Below the pieces are notes generated by a model, which saw only the letters and a list, made by a program, of their open reading frames with translations, did not search any database and was not told the origin of the DNA. 64,000 bases of DNA from Catellatospora sp. TT07R-123 (GTDB taxonomy: Bacteria; Actinomycetota; Actinomycetes; Mycobacteriales; Micromonosporaceae). Where the stretch lies: contig NZ_BNEM01000001.1 in the NCBI RefSeq assembly GCF_018327705.1, positions 4,402,001 to 4,466,000 on the forward strand. Direction: 5' to 3'. Below, piece after piece: positions 61,715 through 64,000 of this stretch. The stretch's first letter is position 1, and each line of letters begins with the position of its first letter. The position numbers and the translations under genes are program-made.

Positions 61715-63496
61715 ATGATGTCCACCCCCCACCCGGAAAGCGCACCACCGCCGTCCGAGGCGGCAGAACCCGCCTCGGTAGAGACCCCGGCGGCGGACAG
61801 CACGGCGCCGCAGACCCCGGCGGCCGCTGCCGAGCCGGCCGAGGCGGCCGAATCGGCCGCCGAGACCGCCGCGCCCGAAGCCGCCCAGGCTGAGGCCGTC
61901 GCGCCTGAGGCTGCCGCGGCCGAACCCGCCGCCGCGACGGTGCCGCCGCAGCAGTACCCCGCGGACATGGCCCGGTTCCGGCCGCTGCCGCCGCCCCCGC
62001 CCGGCTTCATGGAGGCCCGCTGGAAGGGGCCCGACTACGCGGGCGGCCCGGCAGCCTGGATCGCCGCGCTGATCGGCGGCCTGGCCACCGCGATCATGCT
62101 GCCGCTGAGCCGGCCCGGCCTGGGCTGGCTGCTGGTCGGCCTGGTGATGGCCGGGGCGGTCGTGCACGCGGCCCGGTTCGGCCCGAAGCCGGACAGCCGC
62201 GGCGAGCGCCTGGTCCGGATCGGCTGGGGCGTGGTCGCGCTCGCGCTGCTGTCGGTCGGCACGTTCCGGGCCGCAGGCTGGCTGGTCGTGTTCTGCACCC
62301 TGGGTGCGCTGGCCTGCGCCTCGCTCGCGGTGGCGGGCGGCCGGTCGGTGCGCGCGGTGCTGTTCGCGTCGATCGCCGCCCCGATCGCGGCGCTGCGGGC
62401 GATCCCGTGGCTGGCCCGCGGGCTGGCCAGCTGGCACCGGAGCCGGGAGAAGAGCGGCACGTTCGGCCGGGTGCTGCTGTCGCTGCTGGTGACCGTGATC
62501 CTGCTGGTGGTCTTCGGCGCGCTGTTCGCCTCGGCGGACGCCGCGTTCGCGAAGCTGCTCGGCGACATCCTGCCCAAGCTCGACGGGCGCACCATCGCCC
62601 GCGGCCTGATCTACACCACGGTGGGCGGCCTGCTCACGGCCGGTGCGATCTTCCTCGTGCTGGCGCCGCCGGACCTGTCCGGCATGGAGCGCCCGTCGCC
62701 CCGCCGGATCGGCCGCATCGAGCTGGCGCTGCCGCTGGGCGGCCTGGTCCTGATGTTCGGCGCGTTCGTGGCGCTTCAGGTGCGCAACTTCTTCGGCGAC
62801 AAGGCGTACATCGAGAAGACCACCGGCCTGACCTACTCGCAGTACGCCGTGCGCGGGTTCGGCCAGCTGCTCGTGGTCACCCTGCTGACGCTGATCATCA
62901 TCGGGCTGGTGTCGCGCTGGGCGTCCAGGGAGACCAGCGCGGACCGGACGCTGCTGCGTACGCTGCTCGGCCTGCTGGTCGTGCTGAGCATGGTGATCGT
63001 CGGCTCGGCGGTGTGGCGGATGTGGCTGTACCAGAACACGTACGGCTGGACCCGCGAGCGGCTGTTCTTCGGCTCGGTCGAGCTGTACCTCGGCGGGGTG
63101 TTCGTGCTGGTGGCGCTCGCGGGCTGGAAGCTGCGGGCGACCTGGTTCCCCCGCGCGGCGGTGGCCGGGTTCGCGGCGCTGCTGCTGGGGCTGGCCGTGG
63201 CCAACCCGGAGCACTTCATCGCCGAGCAGAACGTCGAGCGGGTCAAGAAGATCGACTTCTGGTACCTGCGGGCGCTGGGCCCGGACGCCGCCCCGGCCCT
63301 GGCCAAGCTGGACGAGCCGCTGCGCAGCTGCGCGCTGAGCTGGATGGACCGCGAGCTGAAGCAGAACCCGGAGCAGTGGTACTCGTGGAACCTCAGCCGG
63401 GCCCAGGCCCGCGAGCAGCTGGCTGGAACCTTCCCGCGACCGACCACCAAGACCTGTTCCGCCGCTGAGGAGCAGTACCGGAGTTCGCGGGACTGA
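61715..63496 (+). CDS. DUF4153/DUF4173-like membrane protein with Ala/Glu-rich N-terminal tail
   Basis: 593 aa. Residues 1-80 are a low-complexity Ala/Glu/Pro tail, predicted cytoplasmic. About twelve hydrophobic helices follow, and the block LFASADAAFAKLLGDILP in the middle is the family hallmark. Such proteins are often beside two-component systems in actinobacteria and may be their sensor partner, which would fit the loop-poor kinase directly upstream. 87 bases after the kinase stop with a ribosome site (TGGAGG). Confidence 0.82.
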   Translation: MMSTPHPESAPPPSEAAEPASVETPAADSTAPQTPAAAAEPAEAAESAAETAAPEAAQAEAVAPEAAAAEPAAATVPPQQYPADMARFRPLPPPPPGFMEARWKGPDYAGGPAAWIAALIGGLATAIMLPLSRPGLGWLLVGLVMAGAVVHAARFGPKPDSRGERLVRIGWGVVALALLSVGTFRAAGWLVVFCTLGALACASLAVAGGRSVRAVLFASIAAPIAALRAIPWLARGLASWHRSREKSGTFGRVLLSLLVTVILLVVFGALFASADAAFAKLLGDILPKLDGRTIARGLIYTTVGGLLTAGAIFLVLAPPDLSGMERPSPRRIGRIELALPLGGLVLMFGAFVALQVRNFFGDKAYIEKTTGLTYSQYAVRGFGQLLVVTLLTLIIIGLVSRWASRETSADRTLLRTLLGLLVVLSMVIVGSAVWRMWLYQNTYGWTRERLFFGSVELYLGGVFVLVALAGWKLRATWFPRAAVAGFAALLLGLAVANPEHFIAEQNVERVKKIDFWYLRALGPDAAPALAKLDEPLRSCALSWMDRELKQNPEQWYSWNLSRAQAREQLAGTFPRPTTKTCSAAEEQYRSSRD

Positions 63497-63580
63497 CCGC
63501 CAGGAGCGGACTGACCGCCAGGAGGAGGCGGCATCGGCGAGCGATTCCGACATTGTGACGCTGGGTCTACAGTCGGTCGC

Positions 63581-64000
63581 GTGACAGCCGATGCCGCCTT
63601 CGCCCTTCAGGGGCTCGTGAAGAAGTTCGACACCAAGCTCGCCGTCGACGGGGTGGATCTCTCCGTACCGGCGGGCTCTTTCTTCGGCCTGCTCGGACCG
63701 AACGGCGCGGGCAAGACCACGACCCTGTCCATGGCGGTGGGCCTGCTGCGCCCCGACGCCGGGCGCGCGCTGGTGCTGGGCCACGACGTGTGGGCCGACC
63801 CGGTGCGGGCCAAGGCGCTGGTCGGTGTCATGCCCGACGGGGTGCGGCTGTTCGACCGGCTCGACGGCACCGAGCTGCTGACCTACCACGGCCTGCTGCG
63901 CGGGCTGGCCCCGGACGTGATCGACCAGCGCGTCACCGAGCTGCTGGACGTGCTGGCCCTGGCCGACGCTGGCCGCACGCTGGTCATCGACTACTCGGCC
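63581..64000 (+). CDS. ABC transporter ATP-binding protein (5' part, cut by window end)
   Basis: First 140 codons from GTG 63581. Walker A GPNGAGKTT near 45, Q-loop region not yet reached with certainty (GVMPDG near 87), and a long helical part after it. N-terminal FALQGLVKKFDTKLAVDG is typical of DrrA/YxlF-type exporters with an adjacent permease. The gene continues beyond the window. Confidence 0.9.
   Translation, partial: MTADAAFALQGLVKKFDTKLAVDGVDLSVPAGSFFGLLGPNGAGKTTTLSMAVGLLRPDAGRALVLGHDVWADPVRAKALVGVMPDGVRLFDRLDGTELLTYHGLLRGLAPDVIDQRVTELLDVLALADAGRTLVIDYSA

Noticed and set aside
60458-63889. Very long open frame on the minus strand (over 1100 codons)
   Set aside because: It lies antisense to a kinase, a membrane protein and an ABC gene with clear motifs, and its product is Arg/Gln/His/Ala-rich low complexity as expected from GC-rich antisense frames.

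Overview
The window is very GC-rich, densely coded actinobacterial chromosome. Gene content fits a filamentous actinomycete, most likely Micromonosporaceae: a DUF6230/DUF6114 pair, cell-wall-binding-repeat proteins, a fungal-type LeuA behind a Leu-rich leader peptide, many GTG/TTG starts and hairpin terminators with little or no U-tail. The family assignment is inference; no ribosomal RNA or species marker is present.

Layout. 0-10 kb: Uma2 nuclease, an MFS transporter, leuA with a putative attenuator, a DHA2 efflux pump, a secreted HNH nuclease, and two paralogous surface proteins flanking an orphan peptide-binding lipoprotein. 10-20 kb: dnaX, then a five-gene minus-strand peptide ABC operon (permease C, binding protein, permease B, ATPases D and F), then recR-ybaB and the SRP RNA in the orientation opposite to dnaX. 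20-25 kb: two serine tRNAs, deoD, DUF6114/DUF6230. 25-40 kb: accessory and surface region with a small GntR-like protein, two cell-wall-binding-repeat proteins, a large subtilase with FG-GAP repeats, a 1.4-kb island bounded by a duplicated 3' half of tRNA-Arg(ACG), two more serine tRNAs, a flavohemoprotein, and an FhuF-like iron reductase behind a DtxR/IdeR-type box. 40-50 kb: housekeeping and envelope genes (quinone oxidoreductase, GT2, a two-component system with a lipoprotein, rhomboid, cyclophilin, CorA, aminotransferase). 50-64 kb: a tightly overlapping three-gene set (nucleotidyltransferase, glycerol-1-phosphate-dehydrogenase-like enzyme, CDP-alcohol phosphotransferase), a DUF234-type ATPase behind a perfect 52-bp palindrome, GT4, Fpg/Nei glycosylase, a polyprenyl glycosylphosphotransferase, a second Uma2, a second two-component system with a DUF4153-like membrane protein, and the start of an ABC ATPase.

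The most interesting points are: (1) the 51.1-53.6 kb trio, which reads as a pathway for an unidentified CDP-polyol-derived lipid or polymer; (2) a dispersed ~61-bp double-hairpin element present four times between genes, with complementary loops; (3) the tRNA-Arg-bounded mini-island with a likely integrase fragment; (4) the 52-bp palindrome ending on the first base of the ATPase start codon; (5) a leuA leader peptide and stem; (6) strong paired hairpins upstream of corA. All calls come from reading the sequence; no database search was run.
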